Positions 10,183-19,412 of a stretch of 64,000 nucleotides of DNA are shown piece by piece (position 1 is the stretch's first letter; every line of letters begins with the position of its first letter). A program made the position numbers and the translations under genes. The notes under the pieces are model-generated. The model saw only the letters and a list, made by a program, of their open reading frames with translations, was not told where the DNA came from and searched no databases. Source of the stretch: Asanoa iriomotensis (lineage in GTDB: Bacteria > Actinomycetota > Actinomycetes > Mycobacteriales > Micromonosporaceae); the NCBI RefSeq assembly GCF_016862515.1, contig NZ_BONC01000002.1, positions 62,001-126,000 of the forward strand, written 5' to 3'.

Positions 10183-11040
10183 ATGCGCCGACACCAGCTG
10201 AACATTCAGCTGAAGACCCCTGAGCAGATCGACCTGATGCGCCGCGCCGGCCTGGTCGTGGCCAACGCCCTGGCCGCGATGCGGGCCGCCGTGGCGCCGG
10301 GCGTGACCACCGCCGACCTCGACGCGATCGCCGAAAAGGTGATCCGCGACGCCGGTGGCGTCCCCTCGTTCAAGGGCTACCACGGCTACCCCGGCTCGAT
10401 CTGCTCGTCGGTCAACGAGCAGATCGTGCACGCGATCCCGTCGCCCCAGCAGGTGCTGCGCGAGGGCGACCTGATCTCGCTGGACTGTGGCGCGGTGCTC
10501 GACGGTTGGCACGGCGACGCGGCGATCACGGTGCCGGTCGGTGAGACCAACCCGGCGCTGGTGAAGATGGCCGAGGTGGCCGAGGAGTCGATGTGGGCCG
10601 GCATCGCGGCCGCTGCCCGCGGTGTGCTCTCGGGCCGCGGGCGGCTGACCGACATCGGCCACGCGGTGGAGACCGCGGTCCGGGCCGGCGGACGCTACGG
10701 GATCGTCGACGGCTACGGCGGGCACGGCATCGGCACCGAGATGCACCAGGACCCGCACGTGCTCAACCACGGCCGCCCCGGCCGCGGCATCAAGCTGAGC
10801 CCGGGCCTCTGCCTGGCCATCGAGCCGATGATCACCATGGGCTCGCCGCGATCGGTCGAGCTCGAGGACGGCTGGACCGTGGTGACCCGCGACAACTCCG
10901 TCGCGGCGCACGTCGAGCACTCCATCGCGCTGCTCGACGACGGCGCCTGGGTGCTGACCGCGCCCGACGGCGGCCGGGAGCGGCTCGGCGAGCTGCTGAC
11001 CGCCCGCGCCGGCGCGCGGTCCACCTCCACCCCGTCCTGA
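10183..11040 (+). CDS. map: Methionine aminopeptidase, type I
   Basis: 285 residues. Removes the initiator methionine from new proteins. The five metal ligands are visible: D101 (LDCG), D112 (HGDAA), the histidine in GHGIGTEMHQDP, the glutamate in LAIEPM and the last one in VEHSIAL. The start is ATG 10183, preceded by TTG in frame. Spacing from TAATCT suggests a leaderless mRNA. In many actinobacteria infA follows map directly; here two unrelated genes intervene. Confidence 0.96.
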   Translation: MRRHQLNIQLKTPEQIDLMRRAGLVVANALAAMRAAVAPGVTTADLDAIAEKVIRDAGGVPSFKGYHGYPGSICSSVNEQIVHAIPSPQQVLREGDLISLDCGAVLDGWHGDAAITVPVGETNPALVKMAEVAEESMWAGIAAAARGVLSGRGRLTDIGHAVETAVRAGGRYGIVDGYGGHGIGTEMHQDPHVLNHGRPGRGIKLSPGLCLAIEPMITMGSPRSVELEDGWTVVTRDNSVAAHVEHSIALLDDGAWVLTAPDGGRERLGELLTARAGARSTSTPS

Positions 11041-11073
11041 CCTCCGGGGCACCGCGGCCACCCGTCGGTGATC

Positions 11074-11079
11074 TAGGTT
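11074..11079 (+). promoter_or_regulatory. -10 hexamer TAGGTT for the S9 peptidase
   Basis: TAGGTT ends 5 nt before the ATG at 11085, fitting a leaderless transcript. Confidence 0.5.
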
Positions 11080-11084
11080 GAGGC

Positions 11085-13157
11085 ATGGATTTTCCGGAGC
11101 TGCGCGCGCGGACGCGCGGGTTCACCCTCGGCGTGCCCGGGCGGTTCGCGGTCAGCGGTGACGGGCGCCAGGTGCTGTTCACCCGCAGCCGTGCCGGCGA
11201 CGACCCGATCGCCTGCCTATGGGCCTACGACGTCGGCACCCAGCGCGAACGACTGCTGCTCGACCCGGCCGCGCTGGCCGTCGACGAGTCGGCGTTGCCG
11301 GCGGCCGAGCTGCGCCGGCGCGAGCGGCTCCGGCAGGTCGGCGGCGGCGTGACGGCGTTCGCCACCGACGCCACGCAGTCCGTGGTCGCGTTGGCGCTCG
11401 GCGGGCAGCTCGTGGTGGTCGAGCCCGCCGCCGGGACGGCGCGCGTCCTGCCCACCGCCGGCGGCGTGGTCGACCCGCGGCCGGATCCGAGCGGTCGGTT
11501 GGTCGGCTATCTCAGCGGCGGCGCGCTGCACGTGATCGGCATCGACGGCGCCGGCGCGCGGACGCTCGCGGAGCCGGACGGGCCCGCCGTGACCTACGGC
11601 CTGGCCGAGCACGTCGCCGCCGAGTCCATGCACCGGACCCGCGGCTGGTGGTGGGCGCCGGAGGGCCGGCGGGTCGCGGTCGCCCGGGTCGACGAGAGCC
11701 AGGTCGAGATCTGGCACATCGCGAACCTCGCCGATCCGCTGGCCGAACCCGTCGCGCTGCGCTATCCGGGCGCCGGGACCACCAACGCCGACGTCTCCCT
11801 GCACGTGATCGACCTCGACGGTGGCCGGGTGGAGATCGACTGGGACCGGCGGGCGCACGAGTACCTGGCCGAGGTCGTCTGGGACCGGACCGGCCTGACC
11901 ATCGCGGTGCAGAACCGGGCACAGACCGGCGTGCGGGTGCTGCGGGCCGACCCCGAGACCGGCGTGACCGCCGTCGAGCACGAGCAGCACGACCCGGCCT
12001 GGGTCAACCTGATGCCGGGCACCCCGGCCCGCACCAGCACCGGCGCGCTGATCTGGACCGAGGATCACGAGGACACCCGGCACCTGCTGGTCGGTGGTGA
12101 GCGGGTCACGCCGCCGGGCCTGCAGGTGCAGGCCGTGCTCGCCGTCGACGGCGACGCGGTGCTGTTCGCCGCCGCGACGGAGCCGACGCAGCGGCACGTC
12201 TGGCTCTGGACCGCCGACGCCGGGCCGCGCTGCCTGACCGACGCGGCCGGTGTCCACGACGGACAGCGCGCCGGCGGCACGACGGTGCTGGCCAGCCGGT
12301 CCGCGACCGAGCCGGGCACGCGCGTGACCGTCCAGCCGGGCGGCCCGATCGTCTCCCACGCCCTCACCGCGCCGGTCACACCCGCGTTCGATCTGTTCGC
12401 CGCCGGCGAGCTGGGCCTGCGGACCGCCGTCCTGCTCCCGACCGGGCATCGACCCGGCGACCGGCTGCCGGTGCTGCTCGACCCGTACGGCGGCCCCGGC
12501 GCGCAGAAGGTGGTCGCCGCACAGCACGCGTACCTGACCTCGCAGTGGTTCGCCGACCAGGGCTTCGCGGTGGTTGTCGTCGACGGGCGGGGCACACCGG
12601 GCCGCGGCCCCCGCTGGGAGAAGACGGTGCACGGCGACTTCGGCGCCGCCGCGGTCGAGGACCAGATCATCGGCCTGCGGGCCGCCGCCGACCGGCATCC
12701 CGACCTGGACCTGGACCGGGTCGGCATCCGCGGCTGGTCCTACGGCGGCTACCTGGCGGCGCGGGCGGTGCTGCGCCGACCCGACGTCTTCCACGCCGCG
12801 GTCGCCGGTGCTCCGGTCACCGACCAGCGGCTCTACGACACCCACTGGCAGGAGCGTTTCCTCGGGCACCCAGACGAGCACGCCGCCCGCTACGACGCGG
12901 ACTCGCTGCTGGCCGACGCCCCGGCGCTGCGCCGGCCGCTGCTGCTCGTGCACGGCCTGCTGGACGACAACGTCCACCCGGCGCACACCCTGCTCCTCTC
13001 GACCGCGCTGCTCGCCGCTGGTCGCCCGCACCAGGTGTTGACGCTTCCGACCAGCAGCCACATGCTCAACGGCGCCGACGCGGCCCTCGTCCTGCATGCG
13101 GAGCATGAGTTCCTCCGCGACGCGCTTCGTCCAGAGGTGCGTGCGTCCGTTTCGTAA
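11085..13157 (+). CDS. S9 family prolyl oligopeptidase (DPP IV-like)
   Basis: 690 residues. Residues up to about 430 form a propeller-type DPP IV N-terminal domain (block around LAEHVAAESMHRTRGWWW). The C-terminal part is an alpha/beta hydrolase. The nucleophile is Ser552 in GWSYGGY, the acid lies in DDNVH (about 627-631) and the histidine is His659 in SSHML. DPYGGPG (about 466) fits the oxyanion region. No signal peptide is evident, so a cytoplasmic dipeptidyl- or oligopeptidase is likely. Substrate unknown. It lies between map and infA and has its own leaderless-type promoter. Confidence 0.9.
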   Translation: MDFPELRARTRGFTLGVPGRFAVSGDGRQVLFTRSRAGDDPIACLWAYDVGTQRERLLLDPAALAVDESALPAAELRRRERLRQVGGGVTAFATDATQSVVALALGGQLVVVEPAAGTARVLPTAGGVVDPRPDPSGRLVGYLSGGALHVIGIDGAGARTLAEPDGPAVTYGLAEHVAAESMHRTRGWWWAPEGRRVAVARVDESQVEIWHIANLADPLAEPVALRYPGAGTTNADVSLHVIDLDGGRVEIDWDRRAHEYLAEVVWDRTGLTIAVQNRAQTGVRVLRADPETGVTAVEHEQHDPAWVNLMPGTPARTSTGALIWTEDHEDTRHLLVGGERVTPPGLQVQAVLAVDGDAVLFAAATEPTQRHVWLWTADAGPRCLTDAAGVHDGQRAGGTTVLASRSATEPGTRVTVQPGGPIVSHALTAPVTPAFDLFAAGELGLRTAVLLPTGHRPGDRLPVLLDPYGGPGAQKVVAAQHAYLTSQWFADQGFAVVVVDGRGTPGRGPRWEKTVHGDFGAAAVEDQIIGLRAAADRHPDLDLDRVGIRGWSYGGYLAARAVLRRPDVFHAAVAGAPVTDQRLYDTHWQERFLGHPDEHAARYDADSLLADAPALRRPLLLVHGLLDDNVHPAHTLLLSTALLAAGRPHQVLTLPTSSHMLNGADAALVLHAEHEFLRDALRPEVRASVS

Positions 13158-13214
13158 TCCGCGAGACATTCATCCGGCCGCACCTAACCGGCCGACCGAT
13201 GGCATGCTCGGAGG

Positions 13215-13748
13215 ATGGACCGGCGTCAGATGCGGGCGGGTGACGCGGATCGGCAGCACGTGGCCGAGCAGCTCCGCGCGGCCCTCGAGCTAGGGCGCCT
13301 GGACCTGTCGGAATACGACGAACGCCTGCGGACGACGTACGCGGCCAAGACCTTCGGTGATCTCGACGGGATCCTCGACGACCTCCCGGACACCGTGGCA
13401 CCCACGGCCAGCTCGCAGCTCATGGTTCCCAGGCGCAACGACCCTCTCGTGCCGGGTCCCGACGGGCGCTATCCCAACGCGACCGCCCGCTGGCTCTCGC
13501 ACACCTGGGACGGCTACTTCGCCACCGTCGCGATCGTCGTGGCGATATGGGCGGTGATCTGCCTGATGACCGCCGAGTGGCTCTACTTCTGGCCGGCCTG
13601 GGTCGCCGGACCGTGGGGGGCCGTACTCTTGGTCTCCACGATCGGCGGGCTGGTCGGCGGCGAGCCGCAGAAGTGGGCCGCCGAGCAGGCCCGCGAGCGG
13701 GCCCGCGAACAGCAGCGCGAGCGGGCCAAGGACGACGACGAGGAATAA
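13215..13748 (+). CDS. DUF1707 membrane protein
   Basis: 177 residues. The first 55 match the DUF1707 pattern: RAGDADRQHVAEQLRAAL, then GRLDLSEYDERLRTTYAAKT and GDLDGILDDLP. Two hydrophobic segments follow (about 100-120 and 127-150), and the end is an Arg/Glu-rich helix. Role unknown; in other proteins of this type the N-terminal part may bind DNA or partner proteins. GGAGG lies directly against the ATG, too close for a normal ribosome binding site; CATGCT at 13203-13208 could be a -10 for a leaderless mRNA. Confidence 0.85.
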   Translation: MDRRQMRAGDADRQHVAEQLRAALELGRLDLSEYDERLRTTYAAKTFGDLDGILDDLPDTVAPTASSQLMVPRRNDPLVPGPDGRYPNATARWLSHTWDGYFATVAIVVAIWAVICLMTAEWLYFWPAWVAGPWGAVLLVSTIGGLVGGEPQKWAAEQARERAREQQRERAKDDDEE

Positions 13749-13762
13749 GAGTCGACGCCGGT

Positions 13763-13792
13763 TTGGCGTCGATGCGTACCCCCGCGTAGTAT
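13763..13792 (+). promoter_or_regulatory. infA promoter
   Basis: TTGGCG (13763-13768) and TAGTAT (13787-13792) are separated by 18 nt, a good primary sigma-factor promoter. Transcription should start near 13799, giving a leader of about 135 nt before infA. Confidence 0.65.
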
Positions 13793-13814
13793 GGACCGTC
13801 GGCGCACAGCGTCC

Positions 13815-13892
13815 GCTCTGTCATGCCCGCCACGCGCTTCGGCGGTGACAGAGCCCGCGGCTGGCCTGAGTGATCCCTCGCTCGGGAGACTC
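13815..13892 (+). promoter_or_regulatory. Structured infA leader, two hairpins
   Basis: GCTCTGTCA (13815-13823) pairs perfectly with TGACAGAGC (13846-13854), and inside it CCGCC (13827-13831) can pair with GGCGG (13841-13845). A second hairpin pairs GAGT/TCCC (13868-13877) with GGGA/ACTC (13884-13892). The structure lies wholly in the predicted 5' leader. It may control infA translation or mRNA stability. Confidence 0.5.
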
Positions 13893-13933
13893 TGTGCCCG
13901 ATCCGGAACACCGACGTCAGGACAGCGGAGGAC

Positions 13934-14155
13934 ATGCCGAAAAAAGACGGGGCCATCGAGATCGAGGGTCGGGTCATCGAGCCATTGCCGAACGCCATGT
14001 TCAGGGTTGAGCTCGCAAACGGCCACAAGGTTTTGGCTCACATCAGCGGCAAGATGCGGCAGCACTACATCCGTATCCTGCCCGAGGACCGGGTCGTGGT
14101 GGAACTTTCGCCATATGACCTGACTCGTGGGCGCATCGTCTACCGCTACAAGTAA
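13934..14155 (+). CDS. infA: Translation initiation factor IF-1
   Basis: 73 residues, the universal length. An S1/OB-fold protein that occupies the ribosomal A site during initiation. [34 protein letters not shown] and [12 protein letters not shown] are diagnostic. GGAGG precedes the ATG. It opens the alpha-operon block. Confidence 0.98.
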   Translation: MPKKDGAIEIEGRVIEPLPNAMFRVELANGHKVLAHISGKMRQHYIRILPEDRVVVELSPYDLTRGRIVYRYK

Positions 14156-14250
14156 CACCTGGCGACGGGACGTCCAGTCCCCGTCCGTTACGACGGTCCG
14201 GCATGCCAAGTGCGGCGCCGCCGGGCGTTGATGGGAAGTAAAGGCAAACC

Positions 14251-14364
14251 GTGAAGGTCAAGCCGAGCGTCAAGCGAATCTGCAACAAGTGCCGGGTCAT
14301 CCGCCGGCACGGCCGGGTCATGGTCATCTGTGACGACCCGCGCCACAAGCAGCGCCAGGGCTGA
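14251..14364 (+). CDS. rpmJ: 50S ribosomal protein L36
   Basis: 37 residues from GTG 14251: [20 protein letters not shown] onwards to RHKQRQG. The zinc ligands Cys11, Cys14, Cys27 and His32 are all present, so this is the zinc-binding form. The gap to infA holds an imperfect GACGGGAC/GTCCCCGTC hairpin. Too short for most ORF filters but the match is complete. Confidence 0.96.
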   Translation: MKVKPSVKRICNKCRVIRRHGRVMVICDDPRHKQRQG

Positions 14365-14518
14365 GTCCCTGAGCGGCACCAACTGAACAAGCTCGTCCCA
14401 GCCGCGGGAGCAGAAGGCGCACTCGTGGCACACCCCTGGTCGGAGGCCAGGGCCCGCGCGGGCACGCGGGGTGGGAGGGGCACAGACCTCCGCGAACACA
14501 CGAGGAGTACGCCCGCAC
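14365..14518 (+). promoter_or_regulatory. Structured rpsM leader
   Basis: 154 nt without a gene. CCCTGG (14434-14439) pairs with CCAGGG (14447-14452), followed at once by the palindrome GCCCGCGCGGGC (14452-14463); CCCGCG there can also pair with CGCGGG at 14465-14470, giving alternative folds. In other bacteria S4 represses the alpha operon by binding the mRNA before rpsM; this leader is a candidate site here (inference). CGAGGAG near 14501 is the ribosome binding site. Confidence 0.4.
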
Positions 14519-14899
14519 ATGGCACGTCTAGCTGGCGTCGACCTCCCGCGCGAAAAGCGCATGGAGATCGCGCTCACCTACATCTACGGGGTCGGTCGGA
14601 CCCGCGCCAAGGAAGCCCTTGGCGCGACCGGCGTGTCCCTGGACAAGCGTGCGAAGGACCTCACGGACGAGGAGCTGGTCCAGCTCCGCGACTACATCGA
14701 GGCCAACTTCAAGGTTGAGGGCGACCTGCGCCGCGAGGTCGCCGCGGACATCCGCCGCAAGGTCGAGATCGGCACCTACCAGGGCATCCGGCACCGCCGG
14801 GGTCTCCCTGTCCGTGGGCAGCGCACTCGCACCAACGCGCGCACCCGCAAGGGTCCGAAGCGGACCGTCGCCGGCAAGAAGAAGCCCGGCAAGAAGTAA
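14519..14899 (+). CDS. rpsM: 30S ribosomal protein S13
   Basis: 126 residues from ATG 14519. [30 protein letters not shown] and the C-terminal [18 protein letters not shown] tail define S13, which contacts the P-site tRNA and bridges to the 50S. Confidence 0.98.
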   Translation: MARLAGVDLPREKRMEIALTYIYGVGRTRAKEALGATGVSLDKRAKDLTDEELVQLRDYIEANFKVEGDLRREVAADIRRKVEIGTYQGIRHRRGLPVRGQRTRTNARTRKGPKRTVAGKKKPGKK

Positions 14900-14918
14900 C
14901 TAGGAGCGCAGAAGACTT

Positions 14919-15326
14919 ATGCCACCGAAGGCTCGTGCCGGGGCCGCTGTCAAGAAGGTCCGGCGCAAGGAACGCAAGAACGTCGCCCACGGGCAGGCGC
15001 ACATCAAGAGCACCTTCAACAACACCATCGTGTCGATCACCGACCCGACTGGTGCGGTCATCTCCTGGGCCTCCGCCGGCCAGGTTGGCTTCAAGGGCTC
15101 CCGCAAGTCGACTCCGTTCGCCGCGCAGCTGGCCGCCGAGGCCGCCGCGCGCCGGGCCATGGAGCACGGCATGCGCAAGGTCGACGTGTTCGTCAAGGGC
15201 CCCGGCTCCGGCCGGGAGACCGCCATCCGTTCGCTGCAGGCCGTGGGCCTCGAGGTCGGCCAGATCGCCGACGTCACCCCGCAGCCGCACAACGGTTGCC
15301 GTCCGCCTAAGCGTCGTCGGGTCTGA
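14919..15326 (+). CDS. rpsK: 30S ribosomal protein S11
   Basis: 135 residues. [18 protein letters not shown] and the terminal [18 protein letters not shown] identify S11, which lies on the platform near the E site. TAGGAG precedes the ATG. Second gene of the alpha operon. Confidence 0.98.
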   Translation: MPPKARAGAAVKKVRRKERKNVAHGQAHIKSTFNNTIVSITDPTGAVISWASAGQVGFKGSRKSTPFAAQLAAEAAARRAMEHGMRKVDVFVKGPGSGRETAIRSLQAVGLEVGQIADVTPQPHNGCRPPKRRRV

Positions 15327-15340
15327 GAGGTTAGAGAGAA

Positions 15341-15967
15341 ATGGCTCGTTACACCGGTGCTGACTGCCGCCGCTGCCGGCGGGAGAAGATGAAGCTGTTC
15401 CTCAAGGGCAGCAAGTGCGACGGTCCCAAGTGCCCGTTCGAGTCCCGGCCCTTCCCGCCTGGACAGCACGGCCGCGGCCGCACCAAGGAGACCGAATACC
15501 TGCTCCAGCTTCGTGAGAAGCAGAAGGCCCGCCGCGTGTACGGCGTGCTGGAGAAGCAGTTCCGCGGCTACTACGAGGAAGCCGTCTCGAAGAAGGGCAA
15601 GACCGGTGAGGTCCTGCTCCAGATCCTCGAGTCGCGCCTCGACAACGTGGTCTACCGGGCCGGCCTGGCCAAGTCCCGCGACCACGCGCGTCAGCTCGTC
15701 AAGCACGGCCACTTCGTGGTCAACGGCAAGAAGGTCGACATCCCCTCGTACCGCGTCAAGGAGCACGACATCGTGCAGGTGCGGGAGAAGTCGCAGGAGC
15801 TGACCCCGTTCATCGTGGCCCAGGCCGAAGCCGGTTCCAAGACCGTGCCGGCGTGGCTCGAGGCCATCCCCACCCAGCACAAGGTGCTGGTGCACTCGCT
15901 CCCGGCCCGCCAGGTGATCGACACCCAGGTCCAGGAGCAGCTGATCGTCGAGCTCTACTCCAAGTAG
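15341..15967 (+). CDS. rpsD: 30S ribosomal protein S4, zinc-binding type
   Basis: 208 residues. An early 16S rRNA binder and probable alpha-operon autorepressor. The N-terminus keeps four cysteines (CRRC at 9-12, then Cys26 and Cys31 in KCDGPKC), so it is the zinc form. The S4 domain (about 95-155: SRLDNVVYRAGLAKSRDHAR) is intact. Confidence 0.97.
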   Translation: MARYTGADCRRCRREKMKLFLKGSKCDGPKCPFESRPFPPGQHGRGRTKETEYLLQLREKQKARRVYGVLEKQFRGYYEEAVSKKGKTGEVLLQILESRLDNVVYRAGLAKSRDHARQLVKHGHFVVNGKKVDIPSYRVKEHDIVQVREKSQELTPFIVAQAEAGSKTVPAWLEAIPTQHKVLVHSLPARQVIDTQVQEQLIVELYSK

Positions 15968-15979
15968 CGCTCGGTGGCT

Positions 15980-16008
15980 CCGCGCCGCGGCCTTCGGTCG
16001 CGGCGCGG
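15980..16008 (+). terminator. Strong hairpin between rpsD and rpoA
   Basis: CCGCGCCGCG (15980-15989) pairs perfectly with CGCGGCGCGG (15999-16008); inside the loop CC and GG can add pairs around TTC. No T-run follows. As rpoA should be cotranscribed, this is probably a partial terminator or an RNA processing/stability signal. Confidence 0.55.
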
Positions 16009-16065
16009 GGCAACCACAAGGCGACCGTCAAATAGTGGGCGGTCCCGAACGAAGGAAGAAACGAA

Positions 16066-17088
16066 GTGCTCATCACCCAGCGGCCGACCCTCTCCGAGGA
16101 GTCGATCAGCGAGACCCGTTCCCGGTTCACCATCGAGCCGCTCGAGCCCGGCTTCGGCTACACGCTCGGCAACTCGCTCCGGCGCACCCTGCTCAGCTCG
16201 ATTCCGGGTGCGGCCGTCACCAGCATCAAGGTCGACGGCGTGCTGCACGAGTTCACCACCATCCCGGGCGTCAAGGAAGACGTCGTCGAGCTGGTCATGA
16301 ACGTCAAGGAGCTGTGCGTCAGCTCCGAGCACGACGAGCCGGTCAGCATGTACCTGCGCAAGCAGGGCCCCGGCGACGTGACCGCGGGCGACATCCAGCC
16401 CCCGGCCGGCGTCTCGGTGCACAACGCCGACCTCAAGCTCGCCACGCTCAACAGCAAGGGCCGGCTCGACATGGAGCTGACCGTCGAGCGGGGTCGTGGC
16501 TACGTGACCGCGAACCAGAACAAGAGCGCGGGTGCCGAGATCGGCCGGATCCCGGTCGACTCGATCTACTCGCCGGTGCTGAAGGTCACCTACAAGGTCG
16601 AGGCGACCCGTGTCGAGCAGCGCACCGACTTCGACCGGCTGATCATCGACGTCGAGACCAAGCCGTCGATCGGCCCGCGCACCGCTCTGGCGTCCGCCGG
16701 CTCCACCCTGGTCGAGCTCTTCGGCCTGGCCCGCGAGCTCGACGAGACCGCCGAGGGCATCGACATCGGCCCGTCGCCGCAGGACGCGCAGCTCGCTGCC
16801 GACCTGGCGCTGCCGATCGAGGAGCTGGACCTGACCGTCCGCTCGTACAACTGCCTCAAGCGCGAGGGCATCAACACCGTCGGTGAGCTCATCGGGCGCA
16901 CGGAAGCCGATCTCCTCGATATAAGGAATTTCGGTCAGAAGTCGATCGACGAGGTCAAGATGAAGCTCGCCGGCATGGGTCTGGGCCTGAAGGACTCGGC
17001 GCCCAACTTCGACCCCGCGCACGTCGTGGACTCCTTCGGCGAGGTTGACTACGACACCGACGACTACCGCGAGACCGAGCAGCTCTGA
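16066..17088 (+). CDS. rpoA: RNA polymerase alpha subunit
   Basis: 340 residues, usual for actinobacteria. The N-terminal domain ([20 protein letters not shown]) dimerises and seeds RNAP assembly; the C-terminal domain ([19 protein letters not shown], helix-hairpin-helix) binds UP elements and activators. GTG start at 16066 after GAAGGAAG. The terminal tail is acidic. Confidence 0.98.
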   Translation: MLITQRPTLSEESISETRSRFTIEPLEPGFGYTLGNSLRRTLLSSIPGAAVTSIKVDGVLHEFTTIPGVKEDVVELVMNVKELCVSSEHDEPVSMYLRKQGPGDVTAGDIQPPAGVSVHNADLKLATLNSKGRLDMELTVERGRGYVTANQNKSAGAEIGRIPVDSIYSPVLKVTYKVEATRVEQRTDFDRLIIDVETKPSIGPRTALASAGSTLVELFGLARELDETAEGIDIGPSPQDAQLAADLALPIEELDLTVRSYNCLKREGINTVGELIGRTEADLLDIRNFGQKSIDEVKMKLAGMGLGLKDSAPNFDPAHVVDSFGEVDYDTDDYRETEQL

Positions 17089-17120
17089 CACCCCGCTGCG
17101 ACACCTGAGGAGCACCAACG

Positions 17121-17639
17121 ATGCCCACGCCCACCAAGGGTCCCCGCCTCGGCGGTAGCCCGGCGCACGAGCGGCTGCTGCTGGCCAACCTGGCCACGGC
17201 GCTGTTCCGGCACGGGAAGATCACCACTACCGAGACGAAGGCGAAGCGCCTGCGTCCGCTCGCCGAGCAGCTGATCACCAAGGCCAAGCGCGGTGACCTG
17301 CACGCCCGGCGCCGGGTGCTGACCGTCGTCCGGGACAAGGACGTGGTCTTCAACCTGTTCGACGAGATCGCGCCGCGGTACGCCAACCGCAGCGGTGGCT
17401 ACACCCGGATCGTCAAGACCGTTCCGCGCAAGGGCGACAACGCGCCGATGGCGATCATCGAGCTCGTCGAGGAGCTGGTCGAGGCTCCGGCCGCGCCGGC
17501 GAAGAAGGCGGCCCGCAAGGCCGCCGCGCAGCGGGACAAGGTCGAGGCGCTCACCCGCGAGGACGAGCCCCCGGCCAGCGCGACGTCGACCGACGCGCCG
17601 GTGGCGGACGCTGCCGAGACCAAGGACGACGACAAGTAA
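17121..17639 (+). CDS. rplQ: 50S ribosomal protein L17 with an acidic tail
   Basis: 172 residues; the L17 fold ends near residue 118 ([24 protein letters not shown]-like [20 protein letters not shown]). The remaining residues are low complexity, first Ala/Lys and then Asp/Glu/Ala/Thr. GAGGAG precedes the ATG. It closes the alpha operon. Confidence 0.96.
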   Translation: MPTPTKGPRLGGSPAHERLLLANLATALFRHGKITTTETKAKRLRPLAEQLITKAKRGDLHARRRVLTVVRDKDVVFNLFDEIAPRYANRSGGYTRIVKTVPRKGDNAPMAIIELVEELVEAPAAPAKKAARKAAAQRDKVEALTREDEPPASATSTDAPVADAAETKDDDK

Positions 17640-17660
17640 GCAGCACGGCAACGACGATGA

Positions 17661-17690
17661 GGGCGCCCTTCGCGGGGCGCCTTCTTCGTC
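17661..17690 (+). terminator. Intrinsic terminator after rplQ
   Basis: GGCGCCC (17662-17668) pairs with GGGCGCC (17675-17681) across TTCGCG and is followed by TTCTTCGTCT. It ends 17 nt before the truA GTG, so truA may depend on read-through or a promoter inside this short gap. Confidence 0.65.
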
Positions 17691-17706
17691 TCATCTGGGG
17701 GTACGC

Positions 17707-18525
17707 GTGCGCGCGCGACTGGACATCGCCTACGACGGCACCGAGTTCTCCGGCTGGGCGGTGCAGCCGGAGCGGCGTACCGTCGCGGGCGCCCTGCTCG
17801 AGGTCCTGGAGCAGATCCTCGGCGCGGGCGTGGCGACCGGCCTGACCGTGGCCGGTCGCACCGACGCCGGCGTGCACGCCACCGGCCAGGTCGCGCACGT
17901 CGACCTGCCCGACCCGGTCTGGGCGGCGACCGGACCGACCCTGCTGCGCCGGCTGGCCGGGCTGCTCCCCGGCGACGTGCGGGTGATGGCCCTGGCCGAG
18001 GCGCCGGCCGAGTTCGACGCGCGCTTCTCGGCGACCTACCGCCGCTACCAGTACCGGGTCACCGACGCGCCCTGGGGCGCCTCGCCGCTGCGGCGCCGGG
18101 ACACCCTGGCCTGGCCGCGTGCCCTCGACGTGGAACGGCTCAACGCGGCCGCCGCGGGGCTGGTCGGTGAGCACGACTTCGCCGCGTTCTGCAAGCGCAA
18201 GGAGAACGCCACGACGATCCGCGAGGTGACCCGGCTCGACTGGCACCGGACCGCCGCCGACGGCGTGCTGGTGGCCACTGTGCAGGCCGACGCGTTCTGT
18301 CAGGCGATGGTGCGCAGCCTGGTCGGCGCGATGCTGGTCGCCGGTGACGGCCGGCGCCCGCCGGAATGGCCGGCCGGCCAGCTCACGCGGCGCGAGCGCA
18401 GCAGCGCGGTGACGGTGGCACCGGCGCACGGCCTGACGCTGGTCGGGGTCGGCTACCCGGAGGACGCCGGTGCGCTCGCCGCCCGCGCCGCCGCCACCCG
18501 CCGGCTCCGGATCCCCGCCGACTGA
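17707..18525 (+). CDS. truA: tRNA pseudouridine(38-40) synthase TruA
   Basis: 272 residues from GTG 17707 ([17 protein letters not shown]). It isomerises uridines 38-40 in the tRNA anticodon stem. The catalytic aspartate lies in [15 protein letters not shown]. The block [14 protein letters not shown] is also typical. The open frame extends upstream into rplQ, but homology begins at the GTG. It commonly follows rplQ in actinobacteria. Confidence 0.95.
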   Translation: MRARLDIAYDGTEFSGWAVQPERRTVAGALLEVLEQILGAGVATGLTVAGRTDAGVHATGQVAHVDLPDPVWAATGPTLLRRLAGLLPGDVRVMALAEAPAEFDARFSATYRRYQYRVTDAPWGASPLRRRDTLAWPRALDVERLNAAAAGLVGEHDFAAFCKRKENATTIREVTRLDWHRTAADGVLVATVQADAFCQAMVRSLVGAMLVAGDGRRPPEWPAGQLTRRERSSAVTVAPAHGLTLVGVGYPEDAGALAARAAATRRLRIPAD

Positions 18526-19332
18526 TCAGCACGCGGGCGCGCCGCAGGAGGCGCGGCGGTCGAGCACGCGGGTGCGCAGGTAGTGCTCGATCAGGTCCGA
18601 GAGGATCTGGTGGGCGGTCGGGTCGTCCGGGTAGATCTTGCCGCCGTCGGTACGCGCGATCACCGCGTACGCCAGGAAATGGCCTCTGACCTGCCAGCCG
18701 AGCTGGGTGGCGTCGCCGGTCAGGCCGCCCGTGCCGCGGCCGGCCGGCAGGCCGCGCAGGCGGCCGCTCCCGTTGTCCAGCAGCGCCTTGATGCCGCCGT
18801 GCACCGCCTCCGCGCCCGCCGAGTCGGCGAGGTTGAGCAGGCCCGCGGTGATCACGTAGCCGCCCTCGGGGGAGCGCAGCGTCGCCCGGACCACCTGGTC
18901 GCAGCCGGCCGACTCGAGCAGGGCGACGAGGGCACCCTCGGCCACCACCGAGCACCGCTGCAACGCCTGCACCCGCAGCACCCGGTAGCTGTTGGCGGTC
19001 GGGCCCGCGACCACCACCTCGTCGGGGAAGACCTCGGCGGTGGTCAGCGGGCGCGGGTCGTCGGCCCGCGAGGACAGCTCGCGCAACACGATGGCGGCGG
19101 CGGGCTGCCCGGAGGCCGCCTGCTGTGCCGCCTCGTCGCGGGCCAGCAGGTAGGTGCCCGTGCCGCAGAGCAGGAGCAGGGTCAGGACACCGGCCAGCAA
19201 GGCTGGCCGCGGATGGCGGAGCGGCGAGACCGATGACCATAGATGCCGTGGCGGAAAGTCCGGTGACCGCCAGGCCGCGAGGATGCGCCGGGGAAGCACG
19301 CGGCACACGCTAGGCGGTGCGCGCGGCGGCAC
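18526..19332 (-). CDS. Hypothetical membrane-anchored protein
   Basis: Up to 268 residues. One N-terminal hydrophobic segment (ALLAGVLTLLLLCGTGTYLL, about residues 44-63) is followed by a soluble, probably extracytoplasmic domain of about 200 residues with four to five cysteines, including a CGAPAC end. No catalytic motif recognised. The upstream start is uncertain: the first 40 residues are Pro/Arg-rich and may not be translated. Convergent with truA, its stop touching the truA stop. Function unknown. Confidence 0.75.
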   Translation of the reverse strand: MPPRAPPSVCRVLPRRILAAWRSPDFPPRHLWSSVSPLRHPRPALLAGVLTLLLLCGTGTYLLARDEAAQQAASGQPAAAIVLRELSSRADDPRPLTTAEVFPDEVVVAGPTANSYRVLRVQALQRCSVVAEGALVALLESAGCDQVVRATLRSPEGGYVITAGLLNLADSAGAEAVHGGIKALLDNGSGRLRGLPAGRGTGGLTGDATQLGWQVRGHFLAYAVIARTDGGKIYPDDPTAHQILSDLIEHYLRTRVLDRRASCGAPAC

Positions 19333-19412
19333 GGCGGCGATCGACGCGGCGCCCGCCGAAAGTGTGGCGCCCGTTCGAGTGACCGCGCGCGGGGTGGGCG
19401 AGAATGCGGGGC

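Noticed and set aside
9451-11061. Open frame of 536 codons on the minus strand opposite adk and map
   Set aside because: High-GC shadow frame. It lies wholly opposite two certain genes, has low-complexity composition and no domain.
11217-13169. Open frame of 650 codons on the minus strand opposite the S9 peptidase
   Set aside because: Shadow of the peptidase gene, whose triad and promoter are clear.
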